This document shows, one piece after another, positions 1 to 13,077 of a DNA stretch of 64,000 nt. The translations under genes were made by a program, and so were the position numbers. The DNA is from Cichorium intybus. Its lineage: Eukaryota; Streptophyta; Magnoliopsida; Asterales; Asteraceae. The stretch spans positions 80,794,857 through 80,858,856 of the forward strand of contig CM042017.1 of the NCBI GenBank assembly GCA_023525715.1. The letters run 5' to 3'. How positions within the stretch are numbered: position 1 is the stretch's first letter; each line of letters opens with the position of its first letter. The notes under the pieces were generated by a model. The model worked only from the letters and a program-made list of their open reading frames with translations, did no database searches and was not told the DNA's origin.

Positions 1-109
1 CTTCATTATACTTCGAAGAATGAAGATCAATAATCATATTCTGATTTTGTTTAATCTTCAGCATGAGCGAGGAGGAAGTATTTTCGTTTGCAGAAGATGA
101 ACCAGCCAT
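1..109 (-). CDS. ORF3 (env-position protein) of element E2, N-terminal end only
   Basis: An ATG at 109-107 opens a reading frame running leftward off the window. About 36 codons are visible, beginning M-A-G-S-S-S and rich in Ser, Asn and Lys. It is assigned to Sirevirus ORF3 by position: E2 pol ends at 13899, and once E1 is removed this ATG is the next sense-strand gene. E3 and E4 have ORF3 in the same place with similar Met-Ala starts. A TATA-like box lies about 125 bp upstream. The function of ORF3 proteins is unsettled; they are often called env-like. The rest of the gene and the 3' LTR of E2 lie outside the window. Confidence 0.55.
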   Translation of the reverse strand, partial: MAGSSSANENTSSSLMLKIKQNQNMIIDLHSSKYNE

Positions 110-171
110 TTGAGAGTTCTTGAAAGTTCTTGAGAGAAAGAGGGCTTTGAATATGGAGAGTTCTTGAGTGA

Positions 172-300
172 ATGGAAAAGGAAATCCCGGTTCAGATGAT
201 TACGTTTCCCAAGAATAATGACCAAAAAAAACTTTAAATATCCTTTGGAGAGTGTATGGAAAAGGAAATCCCGGTTCAGACGATTACGTTTCCCAAGAAT
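172..300 (-). repeat. 84-bp-period direct duplication upstream of E2 ORF3
   Basis: A block of about 45 bp starting ATGGAAAAGGAAATCCCGG at 172 recurs at 256 with one substitution. It lies just upstream of the ORF3 start and includes the region of the TATA-like box. It may be a duplicated promoter element. Confidence 0.8.
233..240 (-). promoter_or_regulatory. TATA-like box for E2 ORF3
   Basis: The minus strand reads TATTTAAA about 125 bp before the ORF3 ATG. It is weaker than the TATA boxes in the matching position of E3 (43360) and E4 (51593). The call rests mainly on that positional agreement. Confidence 0.35.
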
Positions 301-775
301 CACGCCGGATCATCATGAGTGACCCCCAAAAGTCGCATTGCAGGCGCGTGAAAAGCGATAAAGTTGCTGCTGCACAGATGACGTTGTAACTGCCACGTCT
401 TGATTACCTCATTCAAAATTTCAAAAATTTGATGAGTAAAAGGAAATGCCAGGTCATCAATCTGAATCCTTATCAAAAGAAAATCAACCAGAGTTAGTGT
501 TGAAAATAAAATAACTGATCACCACAAATAAAGGTTCGCACCGTTTAATGTGTGACAGATATATAAATTAAAATGATAATATGCGGAATAAATAATAAAA
601 GTTGCGGAATAAAAATATATAATCTAATCGCCACAAATAAAGGTTTGCACCGTTTACTGTGTGAAAGATATATAAATAATATAAATTGCAGTAATTAAAT
701 GACTTAAAGCGATAAATAATATAAATGACTATAATTAAAAGACATAAAACGATAAATAATGTAAATGACTATAAT

Positions 776-880
<105 letters not shown>

Positions 881-1035
881 CAAGTAGGTTCGTCAATAGA
901 TTGACTGAACTGGTTTACAACAGGACTGTGGAACGACTGGTCTATCAAGTAGGTTCGTCAAATAAATTGACTGAACTGGCTTAGGGTTGGACTGGATTTC
1001 TAATAGACCATGTCTCTATTTGTTCTTGTTTGATG

Positions 1036-1170
1036 ATCTTGGTGATCTTGGTGTTCTTGGTGTTGATCTTGGTGTTCTTGGTGTTTTTCTTGGTGTTCTT
1101 GGTGTTTTTCTTGGTGTTCTTGGTGTTTTTCTTGGTGTTCTTGGTGTTTTTGGTGTGTGTTCTTGGTGTT
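1036..1170. repeat. CTTGGTGTT minisatellite in E1 3' LTR
   Basis: Tandem units of CTTGGTGTT, arranged as roughly 24-bp higher-order units with TTTTT spacers. Read on the minus strand it encodes a Thr-Pro-Arg-Lys repeat. The same array is at about 10857-10992 in the other LTR. Confidence 0.9.
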
Positions 1171-2124
1171 TTGGAGAGTGTTTGGAAGTTGGAAATAAGA
1201 TGATGGAAGTTGGAGAGGATTTGGTGAATTTTTGGTGGTAAAAATGAAAGAAATGGTGTTGAAATGGTTTATATATGAATTTTAAAGGATTTTGGGTTGT
1301 TTTTGAAGGTTTTCGGAAGTTTAGGGGGTGAAAATGAAAGATTTTGAGGCCAAAACGTCCGGTCGGGTCGTGGGTCGCGTTCTGGGTCGACGCGCGGACC
1401 CTGATGTGAGGTAAAGTGGTTCGGACGTGGGGCGGTTCGGATCGGATTGTGGAGCGGGTAAGGTCCGCGTGTTGTTTGTGAGTATGCCGGATCGGAGAGG
1501 TGGAGCGGACCGGTTCGGATGGCGGGTTTACACGCGGGTTGCGCTGTGAGTGCAAGTGGAGCCGGTTTCGGGTGCGGATTCGGATCCGGATATGGCGAAG
1601 CTGGGCGGGTCGCTGGAGTGGGCCGGATATTGGGCTGGATCTGTTGGGCTGGGCCAAACAGTTAGCCTGGTCCGATTTCTTTTGTTTTATTTAGTTTAAA
1701 AATGATTTAAAATCCAAAATAAATTCAAATAAATTAGGAAAAATCATTTTTAATTTATAAAATTAATTAAGTCTAATAAAATAAATTATTTAGAAAATAT
1801 ATTTCCAAAAATTCATTTTAAATAGATTTAATTTTATTTTATTTTATATTTTTCTTTGTTTTTGGACTTTAAAACTCTTTTTCTATTAAATTGCATCTTT
1901 TATCAAAATCAATTATTTAGAAAATAATTAAAATAAATATTTCCCAATAATCAAGTTTAATAAATGATAAATTTAACTCCAAGTTTTTTTTAAAATTATT
2001 TTCTTATTTTCTTGTTTAATCTCGAATCCTCGCAACCTGAAATAAACTGATAATATTTGTTAGACAAAATAAAAACAGCTCATCTTATTTCAATGATGGT
2101 CACATACAAAAACATTTTTCAACA

Positions 2125-2135
2125 ATTTCCCCCTA
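2125..2135 (-). other. E1 polypurine tract
   Basis: The minus strand reads TAGGGGGAAAT directly against the inner edge of the 3' LTR. This is the expected plus-strand primer site for reverse transcription. Confidence 0.9.
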
Positions 2136-3824
2136 TGTGATCATTGATGAAATAAGGACAGATATAATCACATTAACAATTTTAACATTGAAGATTTGGG
2201 ATAAAAGTTTTGTCAATGATAAGATATTTATAAAACCATTGTAATCATTTTGAAAGTTTGCGACTTGGTTTTACATATCTTATGTTTTGAAAAAGATTTT
2301 AAAGAATGTTTGTTTTCGAATCAAAGTCTCGGGTTCGGTTATCAAAGGGTTGCCATATATGTATTTAAAGAAATTTCTTAAGATTTTATAGCATTATTGA
2401 TGACGACAAGTGGTCTAACAGGTCGATTCAGATGAACGCTCATAGATATAGCTCACATTTCACTTGGGTGTTTGGTTGTTCTGGCAGCAGAACAAGTTAA
2501 TGATCACTAAAAATGAGTGATATCTCTCTCTGACGACTCACACTCATATTGGAGGTGTTCATCTATGCTTTTCCTGTAAAGTCACTTAGTCTCATTATTA
2601 GATAATCAATCACATAAGACTGGATTCGGCATTACTCAGTGGGTTTCTTCATTCATGCCATTAACATTCACTCTCTCTCCGTCGGGAAATACATGTAGAG
2701 GGGTTTAGCAATTTTCATAGTGCAGTTTGCAACTAAGAATCTTCAGTGATGAAGGCTACAGTATCCCGGGAAATCCATTATTGTTGCAGCTTCTTCTTTG
2801 ATGATATCCTGTTTGTTGATCAATATCGATTTATTGTAAAAATATATTTTGTTTTAACATTAAGAATTTAATTGAGAATTTTGTGTTTTTGTTTTTGTAA
2901 GAGTATCTGTCTTGAGTGATTGAGATGTTTACTTTTCTGAAAAATGGTTAAAAACAAATTGCGGGATTTGATTATGTTTGTTTTGAAATAACCATTTGAT
3001 TGAAAGTTTGTTTAACTTGGTATTTCTTCGGTGAGTGATTTGACTTTCTTGTTGATTCGTCTTTGAGGATTGGATGTTGATAGATCTTTGTTTCTCCTTT
3101 GGTTTTCTTGTAAAGATATGTCTTCGTTTAGAGTCTTTCCATTTTGATGTCGTCTTCATTTTTGGTTGACTTTTATCTAGGTAGGGATAGGTGGCATAAA
3201 AGACACTTTGTCTAGTATGTAAGAAATGAAAGTATCGTCCCTGGTCATTTTGATATCTAAGCAAAAATGAGACCGTGACAAGGTATAATCGGATATACCT
3301 TAAAAACAATAGAGACACACCTAAGCTCACAAGAAATGAATTTCACAATGATTTAGATCGACGAGGCACAAATTCTCACATGGGTTTTTGTTTTCATCTG
3401 AACCTCCAAACCTTATGTCCCTTGATTGTTTAAAATCGTCAATAATGAAATAAAATCGAAGGAAATAAAGTTATATACATTATGAAAAGTAGGAGATTTG
3501 AACCTTCACTCCAATTGAGAATCAATATGACTTAAAATCTTCATCGAGCATAAGCATCTGAAAATTAAGTCAAGAGACGATTAATCACAAGGTTCTATAA
3601 AAGCTTATTATGGCAAGTCTTTTATTGTATTTTTGAAGATTTGTTTTTCTGAATGTTTTTGGAAATTTTGGTTATTTGAATGTTTTTGGAAATTTTGGTT
3701 TTTAAGGAAAGATATGAAAATTATAAAAATCTAAAATCTTTTTGTCTTTTGAAGTTTTGTAATTTTTTTGTTTTTATTTTTGAAATAAAGTAAACATACG
3801 TTTGTACAAATAAAAGGTAAAAGT
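2136..3824 (-). other. E1 3' region between pol and PPT, no gene recognised
   Basis: About 1.7 kb downstream of pol. A 133-codon open frame at 2929-3330 (minus) has no recognisable domain and is Lys/Ser/Thr rich. Both strands were checked for Agenet motifs (FDxVEV, RGWWP, DESELRI) and none was seen. In E2 and E4 this interval holds an antisense Agenet ORF and ORF3, so E1 either lost them or belongs to a family that lacks them. Confidence 0.7.
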
Positions 3825-6800
3825 TTAAGGATGGATGATATCTGGATTTAACATTCCTAGACGGCCTAGGAAGTATTGAAATTTTGTTTCATCGAGAGCC
3901 TTAGTGAAGACATCGGCAATTTGATCTTCGGTGTTTATGAAGTGTAATTCGATATGACCCTTTTGAATGTTGTCTTTGATGAAATGATATCGAATGTCTA
4001 TGTGCTTTGTCATGGAATGGTGAACGGGATTGTGAGAAATGGCTATTGCACTGGTTGAGTCACAAAATATGGGAATTTGTGAAACTCTGAAGCCATAGTC
4101 ACGTAGTTGAGTTTGCATCCATATGACTTGTGAACAACAGCTGGCGGCAGCGACGTATTCAGCTTCTGCTGTTGATGTGGATACACAACTCTGTTTCTTT
4201 GAAGACCAACTCACTAGTCGACCTCCTAGGAATTGACAGCTACCAGATGTACTTTTCCTATCTAGCTTGCATCCTCCATAGTCTGAGTCGGTGAAAGCGT
4301 TCAGCTGAAAATCGGATTTAGCTGGATACCAAAGGCCAAGTTTGGGAGTGCCTTTTAGGTATTTGAAGATGCGTTTCACAGCAATGACATGAGATTCCAT
4401 AGGATTTGCTTGGTATCTGGCACAGACACAAGTAGAAAACATAATGTCAGGTCTGCTGGCAGTGAGGTATAATAGTGATCCGATCATTCCACGATATCTT
4501 TTCTGGTCAACGGGTTTGCCATTTAAGTCTGCATCAATTTTGTATCCAAAAGCCATTGGTGTTTTTGCGGTATTGGATTTGTCCATTGAAAATCGAGTAA
4601 GTAGGTTTTTGACATAATTCTCTTGGTTGATGAAAATTCCATCAATTGACTGTTTGATTTGAAGTCCAAGAAAAGTAGTCATCTCCCCAATCATGCTCAT
4701 TTCAAATTTGCTCTTCATTAGATCTGCAAACTTAACACTCAAAGATTCATCAGTAGAACCGAAAATAATGTCATCAACATATATTTGTACGATTAAGAGA
4801 TGTTTATTATAGATTTTTCGAAAGAGGGTTTGATCGATTGAACCCCTTTTGAAACCTGATTCTTCGAGGAATGTTGACAAGGTGGCATACCATGCACGGG
4901 GTGCTTGTTTTAAGCCATAGACGGCTTTCTGCAATTTGAAGCTGTGATGAGGAAAGTTGGGATCTTCAAAGCCTGGTGGTTGTTGGATGTATACTTCACG
5001 ATCTAACTCTCCATGTAGGAATGCACATTTAACATCCATTTGAAAAACTTTAAAGTTCTTATGTGCAGCATATGCGAGAAAGATGCGGATAGCTTCTATT
5101 CTGGCGACTGGAGCATATGTTTCATCGTAGTCTATTCCTTCTTGTTGTGAATAGCCTTTGACTACGAGACGTGCCTTGTTTCGACACACGACTCCTTGAT
5201 CGTCAGTCTTGTTTCTGAATACCCATCTTGAACCTATGATAGTAACATCGGGTGGTGTAGGAACAAGATTCCATACGTCATTTCTTTCGAATTCAGCTAG
5301 CTCTTCTTGCATAGCTTTTACCCAGTCTGGGTCTTTGAGAGCAGTATGTATGGTTTTGGGTTCAGTCATGGATATGAAGGCTCCAAATAAACATTCATTT
5401 GCAGTTGCGGCTCTAGTTTGGATGCCTGAATTGGGATCTCCGATGATTAGGTCAGTGGGATGGTTTCTGGTCCATTTTATTAAACGATTTTCTTCCGTTG
5501 TAATAATAGGATTTTCAGTATCCCATTGTTCTTCTCCAGTAGTTTCTTCTTGGAAGAGGTTTGAAGGTTCCCCCATAAATGTTACATCGGGATTGTTTTG
5601 GATATTTGGGGATGGAGTGGTAAAATCTGGGGTGGTTAAATTTGGAGTGGTTAAAGGAGGATTTGGTGTTTGTTCTAATGAGGAAGTATGTGTTTGTGGT
5701 TCCCCCTCAACTTGATCTGCAACATTTCTGTTTCTTTGTGGAGTTCCTTCAGTGGGTGTTCCTGTTGGATCAATTTGAGTAGTTAGAATTTCAGAATTAT
5801 AAGCAGTTTTAGGTTGTTCAAAAAGTAAATCAATATCAACTTCAATATCTATGTCAGGAGATGGTGTTTGTGGAATTGGATTTTGAAAAATATTATCTAT
5901 CATTTGTGAACCAAAATGTTCACGATCCAATTTTCTGACATAAAATTCATCGAAGTGGATATCGGTACTTTCTTCAATTACTCTTGTACGTTTGTTCAGT
6001 ACTCGATAAGCAGCTGAAGAAAATGAGTAACCAAGGAAAATTCCTTCGTCCGACCTTGATTCAAATTTTGAAAGGTGGTCTTTATTATTCTTTATGAAGC
6101 ATCGACAACCAAAAATATGAAAAAATTTGATATTTGGTTTTCGGTTGTTAATGACTTCATATGGTGTTTTATGAAGATTTTTGTGAATTAAGGAGCGATT
6201 TTGTGTGTAGCAAGCTGTGGCAATTGCTTCTGCCCAGAAGTATTATGGCAGATCAGCAAAGATGAGCATTGATCTTGCAGCTTCGCACAGAGTTCGGTTC
6301 CTTCTTTCAACAACGCCGTTTTGTTGAGGAGTGTAAGGGGCTGAGAAGTTGTGTTCGATGCCTTTGTTTTTGAGAAATGAGTCTAGAGTTATGTTTTTAA
6401 ACTCTAAACCATTGTCACTTCGGATTCTTCGAACTGGTCGTTTGAGCTTTAGTTCGATCTGTTTTATAAAGTTGATCATCTCTTCTGGTGCTTCTGATTT
6501 CAGTCTTAAGAAAAAGACCCATGTAAATCGAGTGAAGCCATCAACTATGACAAGGACATACTTCTTCCCTTGTATTGTTTGGATTTTGGCGGGGCTACAG
6601 AGGTCTATGTGCAGCAATTCTAGTGGTTCGGATACACTAGATTCTGTAATGCTTTTGTGAGAGGATTTGGAAAGTTTTCCCTTTTCACAAGCGGCACAAA
6701 GAGTTTCATTGTCGAGCTTCAGAAGTGGCAGTCCTCGAACTAGATCATCGCCGATCAATTTGTTGATGTACCCGAAATTTAGATGGGAAAGGCGGCGGTG

Positions 6801-7241
6801 CCATAACCAACTAATATCTGCTGGGGCTTTGGATAGCAGACAAATATCGGGTTTACCATAAATAAGATCCATGTCTAGTGGATACATATTTCCGGCACGG
6901 TGTGAATCAACAATGATTTCTTTGGAGTTGGCGTCTATGATCAAGCTTCTTTGTTTGGTAAATAGGACATCAAGATCGTTATCGCAGAGTTGAGAAACAC
7001 TGATGAGGTTGTGTTTCAGGTCATCAACATAAGCAACTTTCTTTATGGTGAAGTTACCATTAGTTATGTTTCCATAACCTTTGATTTTCGCCGTCATGTT
7101 GTTGCCAAAGGTAACGTCTTGATTGGTTTGGGTGGGTCTGAAGTCACGAAGGAAGTTTCTGTTTCCTGTCATATGCTTGGATCAGCCACTATCAATGTAC
7201 CATGTATCATCCTTGGGTTCTCCAGCATTAGATCCCTGCAA
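3825..7241 (-). pseudogene. pol: E1 pol (protease, integrase, RT, RNase H), two lesions
   Basis: One continuous frame of about 1140 codons, the same frame as gag. The protease motif is WYIDSG followed by a TGA (7182-7184) where relatives have Cys. Integrase has the HRRLSHLNF zinc region with C-A-A-C, the catalytic segment HIDLC, and SDNGLEFKN with APYTPQQNGVVERR. A TAA at 6243-6245 cuts the frame in the segment before YFWAEA. The chromodomain-like region, the linker with MGEP and VEGEP motifs, and the RT (QMDVKCAFLHGELDREVY, then IYVDDIIFG near 4770) follow intact. RNase H ends in HIDIRYHFIKD and ADVFTKAL. The frame ends at 3825. Two point stops are the only obvious defects, which fits a young insertion. 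Confidence 0.93.
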
Positions 7242-10064
7242 TTAGACAGAAATTTTAGGTACCCAAATCTGAATGGGTCCTGGTTTGTTAGCTTTTGCTA
7301 TTTTGGGTTTGTTGTTCAATGATTTTGGTTTATTGGGATAGAATGGTTGAGGTTTTATTTGATTTATCAAGTTTTCCCAAAATGATATTTGTTTTTGAAA
7401 ACCAGTGGGTTGATAAAATCTGTGATTTGGTGATGAATATCCTAGATGTGAAGATGTGTTTGAAAAGTGTTTTTCATGTGTAGGATGAGACGGGTGGTTT
7501 TGAAAAGCTTTTTGATTATGATTGTTTAGAACTTTCTGATTTGAATGTTTTTGAAAGTTATTTGAACGGTTAAAGGTGATATCAAGAAAGCGGTTTTCAT
7601 AATGTTTTTGAAAATGTTTTGGTTTGGAAACTTGTTTTTGAGGTATGACGTTAGGTTGAAGAGGTTTCTTTTGTTTGTTTTCAAAAACTTTTGGTTTGTT
7701 AAGTGGGGTTTTGATTGCTTCATTGGTATTTTTGATTTGTTGATTTGAAGAACTAGCAGAGTTTGATTTGGAAACATTGAAATCAGTATCATCTGGGCTA
7801 CAGTTGATAACTGTTTCGTCATCTGAATCTTCCTCATTAACAGATGTGAAAAGATCTAGTAGAGTTGATTCAGAGTTTTCACAAATTATCATGTTTTCTT
7901 GATTTTCTAGTTCTTTTTCAAAGGTTTCTCTACCAATTCCTGGTCTGTAACTCGTATCAAATTTTCCAGTACCCAAGGTGTTTGCCTTGGTGAATATATC
8001 ATCACTGAGTTTTCTGGCAATTTTGATAGATTCCACATTCTGTATCAATCTTTTGTTTTCAGATTCAAGAAAAGTGATTTGGTTTAAAGAATCAGTCAGT
8101 TTTTCATTTAAGATTTTGTGTTTTTCAATTGACTCTTGAAAGTTTTGTGTCAACTGAATGATTTCCATTTCTAAAACATCTTTTGTTTCAGAAGAAATGA
8201 CTGATTGATTTTTTAATTCCAATTCCTTTTTCTGAATTAGAGATTGATTTAATTGTTCAAAGATGTGATTGTAATCTTCTGATTTTCTTTCAACGTCTCT
8301 TTCCAATTTGGTCCTTGTTCTGGTTAATTCTGCAAATTTGAGTTGTAGGGTTTGTAACTCACATTTGAAGATTTCAGAATTAACCACTGTGTCATGGTAT
8401 TTCTTGAGATCAGCTTCTAAACTTTTCTCAATTTTGGATATATGGGACTCAAAAATTATTTTAGAAAAACCGAGTTCAGAGATCATAGTCCATACCTGTT
8501 CTATGACATTTGGAGCTCTTGAAGTTGTACCAACTACGAAGCAGAAGTTGGATTGTGTCGGTTCATTTTCGGCTTCGTCTTCAGAGGTTGGCCAGTATTC
8601 CACATTTGGTTCGTGGATTGCCATCAAAGCTCTTTGGTTTTCTTGGTTTTCCTTTTTCTTTAACTCATCGGCTTTTTGAGCGTAGTATGCCGAGTCTTTG
8701 ATTTTTGTCTTGTTTTTGGCTCGGCACTCTCTTGCGTAGTGATTAGTTCCTTTACAATTGTGACAAATAATCACTTCTTCATCATTTTCTTCCTTTTGAC
8801 TTTTGATTGGAAGTCGTTCCGGTGCTTGAATTTGGATTTGTTGGGAAGATTGGGAGGAGTTTTGTTGGAATCCAAGATTTTGGTTGTTTGGAAAACCATT
8901 ATTTTGATTATTGTATCCTTGATTTTGGAATCCCCGGTTTTGGTTTTGAAGACCGTTGTTTTGGTTATTGTTTTGATGATTTGAGTTGGGATTGTTTTGA
9001 AATCCCTGGTTTGAGTTATTTTGGAAAGAGGGTCTTTGCGAATTTTGTCCAAAATGAGGTCTTGGTTGAAAACCTTGGTTGTTTTGACCAAATTGTGGTC
9101 TTGGTTGAAATCCGGAATTATTTTGTCCAATTTGTGGTCGGTTTTGAAAATTTGGTTTAAAATTCGATTGACCGTAATTTGGAATAAATCTTTGTAGATT
9201 TGTATTTGCAACCAAAGCACACAATTGTTGGTAGTCTGCTTCATCATTTAAATCAGTTTGATCAAAAGAATTGTTCAAAAATGATTGATTTTGAAAAGAT
9301 GTTTGATTAAAATGATTGGGGTTTTGTTCATGAAAAAGTGTTTGGTTTTGGTTTGATGTGGAAACGAGAGCAAGTGGTCCTCCAAAAGCTGTAGAGGTTG
9401 GTGGGTCAATCGAGGATTCATACGATTGAAGTTCTCCGTACAAATTGTATAGAGTTTCCGTATGAATGGCAGGATTTCCCTGAATGATGAGTTTAACCAT
9501 CTTCCAGCTTTCGTAAAGATTGTTTAGAAATTTGAGATTGATCTCGTGCTGTGTCTTTTTGATGCCCAAGTTATTCAATTTTACCATGATAAAATTGAAC
9601 CTATCATGTGCATCATGGATGGTTTCTGATGAAAGCATCTTGAAATTATCGAATTCATTTAAAACAGATGTTCTTTTATTTCCAATAATTCTTTGATTTC
9701 CACAAAAACGGTTTTTTAAGTTTTCCCAAATTTGATTCGCAGTCAACAGTATTATGTCATCCATTTGACTTAAAATACTGTGGGGAATTCCGGACACAAG
9801 CTCCTTTTTGGCTTGGAGATTCAACCTTTTCTCGGTTTCAACACGAGTTACTTGAGTTGTAGCAAGGGTAGACAAATCCTCTGAAGCAATATATGTTCCT
9901 TCTACACATTTCCAAACATTTTCACTTATGGAGTTAAGATGAAGATTCATACGGCCAACCCACGAATTATACTCTTCGGGAATAAGTATGGGTGCCCGTG
10001 AACCAGATCCTAAACTGTTAGCAATAGAAACTGAATTCATGTTGGAGTAATTAACAGAAGACAT
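7242..10064 (-). CDS. gag: E1 Gag polyprotein, 940 aa, intact frame
   Basis: Capsid and nucleic-acid-binding protein of the element's particle. Residues about 20-230 form the UBN2-type capsid domain. Residues about 235-410 are extremely Asn/Gln/Phe rich, with a repeated GFQPRP..FGQN motif. The CCHC knuckle CHNCKGTNHYAREC lies near residues 432-445. A long heptad-like coiled coil covers about 530-720, followed by a basic Asn/Lys tail ending WVPKISV. The TAA at 7242-7244 is followed directly by Leu-Gln-Gly and the pol frame. The start ATG at 10064 lies 147 bp inside the PBS. The length is large for copia Gag but usual for Sireviruses, whose Gag coiled coil is well known. Confidence 0.93.
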   Translation of the reverse strand: MSSVNYSNMNSVSIANSLGSGSRAPILIPEEYNSWVGRMNLHLNSISENVWKCVEGTYIASEDLSTLATTQVTRVETEKRLNLQAKKELVSGIPHSILSQMDDIILLTANQIWENLKNRFCGNQRIIGNKRTSVLNEFDNFKMLSSETIHDAHDRFNFIMVKLNNLGIKKTQHEINLKFLNNLYESWKMVKLIIQGNPAIHTETLYNLYGELQSYESSIDPPTSTAFGGPLALVSTSNQNQTLFHEQNPNHFNQTSFQNQSFLNNSFDQTDLNDEADYQQLCALVANTNLQRFIPNYGQSNFKPNFQNRPQIGQNNSGFQPRPQFGQNNQGFQPRPHFGQNSQRPSFQNNSNQGFQNNPNSNHQNNNQNNGLQNQNRGFQNQGYNNQNNGFPNNQNLGFQQNSSQSSQQIQIQAPERLPIKSQKEENDEEVIICHNCKGTNHYARECRAKNKTKIKDSAYYAQKADELKKKENQENQRALMAIHEPNVEYWPTSEDEAENEPTQSNFCFVVGTTSRAPNVIEQVWTMISELGFSKIIFESHISKIEKSLEADLKKYHDTVVNSEIFKCELQTLQLKFAELTRTRTKLERDVERKSEDYNHIFEQLNQSLIQKKELELKNQSVISSETKDVLEMEIIQLTQNFQESIEKHKILNEKLTDSLNQITFLESENKRLIQNVESIKIARKLSDDIFTKANTLGTGKFDTSYRPGIGRETFEKELENQENMIICENSESTLLDLFTSVNEEDSDDETVINCSPDDTDFNVSKSNSASSSNQQIKNTNEAIKTPLNKPKVFENKQKKPLQPNVIPQKQVSKPKHFQKHYENRFLDITFNRSNNFQKHSNQKVLNNHNQKAFQNHPSHPTHEKHFSNTSSHLGYSSPNHRFYQPTGFQKQISFWENLINQIKPQPFYPNKPKSLNNKPKIAKANKPGPIQIWVPKISV

Positions 10065-10210
10065 GTTTTTAAGATTTTTAATTTTAATTTAAAAAGAAGG
10101 ATTTTTTAACAAGTGATATTAAAATGAAATATTCAAATAAACGCTTATGGAAGGTTTATATAAACGCTAACCAAAAGTATTTGATGAAAATTTCAAAGTA
10201 AATCACACGA

Positions 10211-10222
10211 GCTCTGATACCA
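10211..10222 (-). other. E1 primer-binding site (initiator Met tRNA)
   Basis: The minus strand reads TGGTATCAGAGC two bases inside the 5' LTR. It is complementary to the 3' end of plant initiator tRNA-Met, the usual Ty1/copia primer. Confidence 0.95.
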
Positions 10223-10224
10223 AT

Positions 10225-11945
<1,721 letters not shown>

Positions 11946-11950
11946 GTTAG

Positions 11951-13004
11951 AAAAATCAAATAATGATTTTCATGCAAGAGTGTGCCAAAGATAAAGAAGA
12001 AAATCAAAGTTTGTTTGGTAATCTGTGATGTCGGAATGACATAAAACTAATTGATCACGGGCAATGATCTCTTCCTTCGGAATCAAGAGAGATTCAAAAG
12101 TGGTTTTGTGGTATCCCGTTGAATTACGATCAATTGATTGATAAGAATCATTGAAAGGTTTCTTTTAAGATGTTAGCTTAATGGGGTGGGTTTAACTTTC
12201 TTTCGGATTCCGAAAACGTGAGAAATGTTCGAAATCTGAAGAAAGTACTTGTTTGACCAGAGTAGTCATGAAAACAAGTGAGGGTTAGGAGAATTTTATC
12301 TGACTTTGGAAATGTTTAGAAATCTCAAAAAAAATTAAAAACTGGATCTTTTTGGATAGAAATTATTTGGGTGGAGTAGATTTCATAAAGAACACGCAAA
12401 AGAGAAAGATTGAGATTCCCTTTAAAGTTTTCGTCAATTCCTTAGTGCGGTCGGATTTTTGGGTTTCATTCGGAATGGTGGTAAGAACAATTCCGAAATC
12501 ATGAACACAGAATTTGTGTAACCATCAGTTTTCAGTGGTATTGCTGAAGACCTTCATAAGGGTTACAATTATATGGAAATGTATTGAATATGGAGAAATA
12601 ATAGAAAGGTCAAGAGAGGGTGATGAGTCTCACAGCGCCCCATGGTGAAGATGAGTTGCGATCTTTGACTAGAATTTCTGAAATCATATATTGAAATTGG
12701 TTTAGATTTCAATAATCATGGATATTCGATTTAGGTACTTAGAAAATATGGGAAGAAGAAATCCATCAATTCAAAATAGTTACAAAAAAAAACAAAATGT
12801 ATTCTTGCTGAAGAATGCTGACGAGGACTTGGCTATCATGAGAAATCATTTAATGCTCAGGCGAAAAGGAAGGAAAACGTCCAATCAGTTGCTAATCAGC
12901 CGTCTCTGCCTTAATGACACAAAATAATGACAGCAGGCTGCATCATTTCTTCAAAAAGTAATTAAATATCCACAATTGGAAGCTTAACCGATGTCATTTC
13001 TGCC
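11951..13004. other. E2 interval between antisense Agenet gene and ORF3
   Basis: About 1.05 kb without a recognisable gene. With 110-492 on the other side of E1 it forms one interval of about 1.4 kb that separates two divergent start sites. Several TTCCGA/TCGGAA motifs occur in it (for example near 12031, 12076 and 12470). E1 inserted inside it. Confidence 0.6.
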
Positions 13005-13015
13005 TATAAAAAAAG
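13005..13015 (+). promoter_or_regulatory. TATA box for antisense Agenet ORF of E2
   Basis: TATAAAAAAAG lies 63-73 bp before the ATG at 13078, at a workable distance for a short 5' UTR. The E4 homologue has TATAAAAGG at the same distance, which supports a real promoter on the strand opposite to gag and pol. Confidence 0.6.
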
Positions 13016-13077
13016 AACCATTGTTAGTAGCAACAATCCACACCAAAAAAAAAAATTACCATCAAAAGAGATATCAA

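Noticed and set aside
1016..1657. 213-codon frame in both LTRs of E1 (also 10837-11478) with Thr-Pro-Arg-Lys repeats
   Set aside because: It is the minisatellite and CpG block of the LTR read on the minus strand. Its presence in both LTRs follows from LTR identity, not selection.
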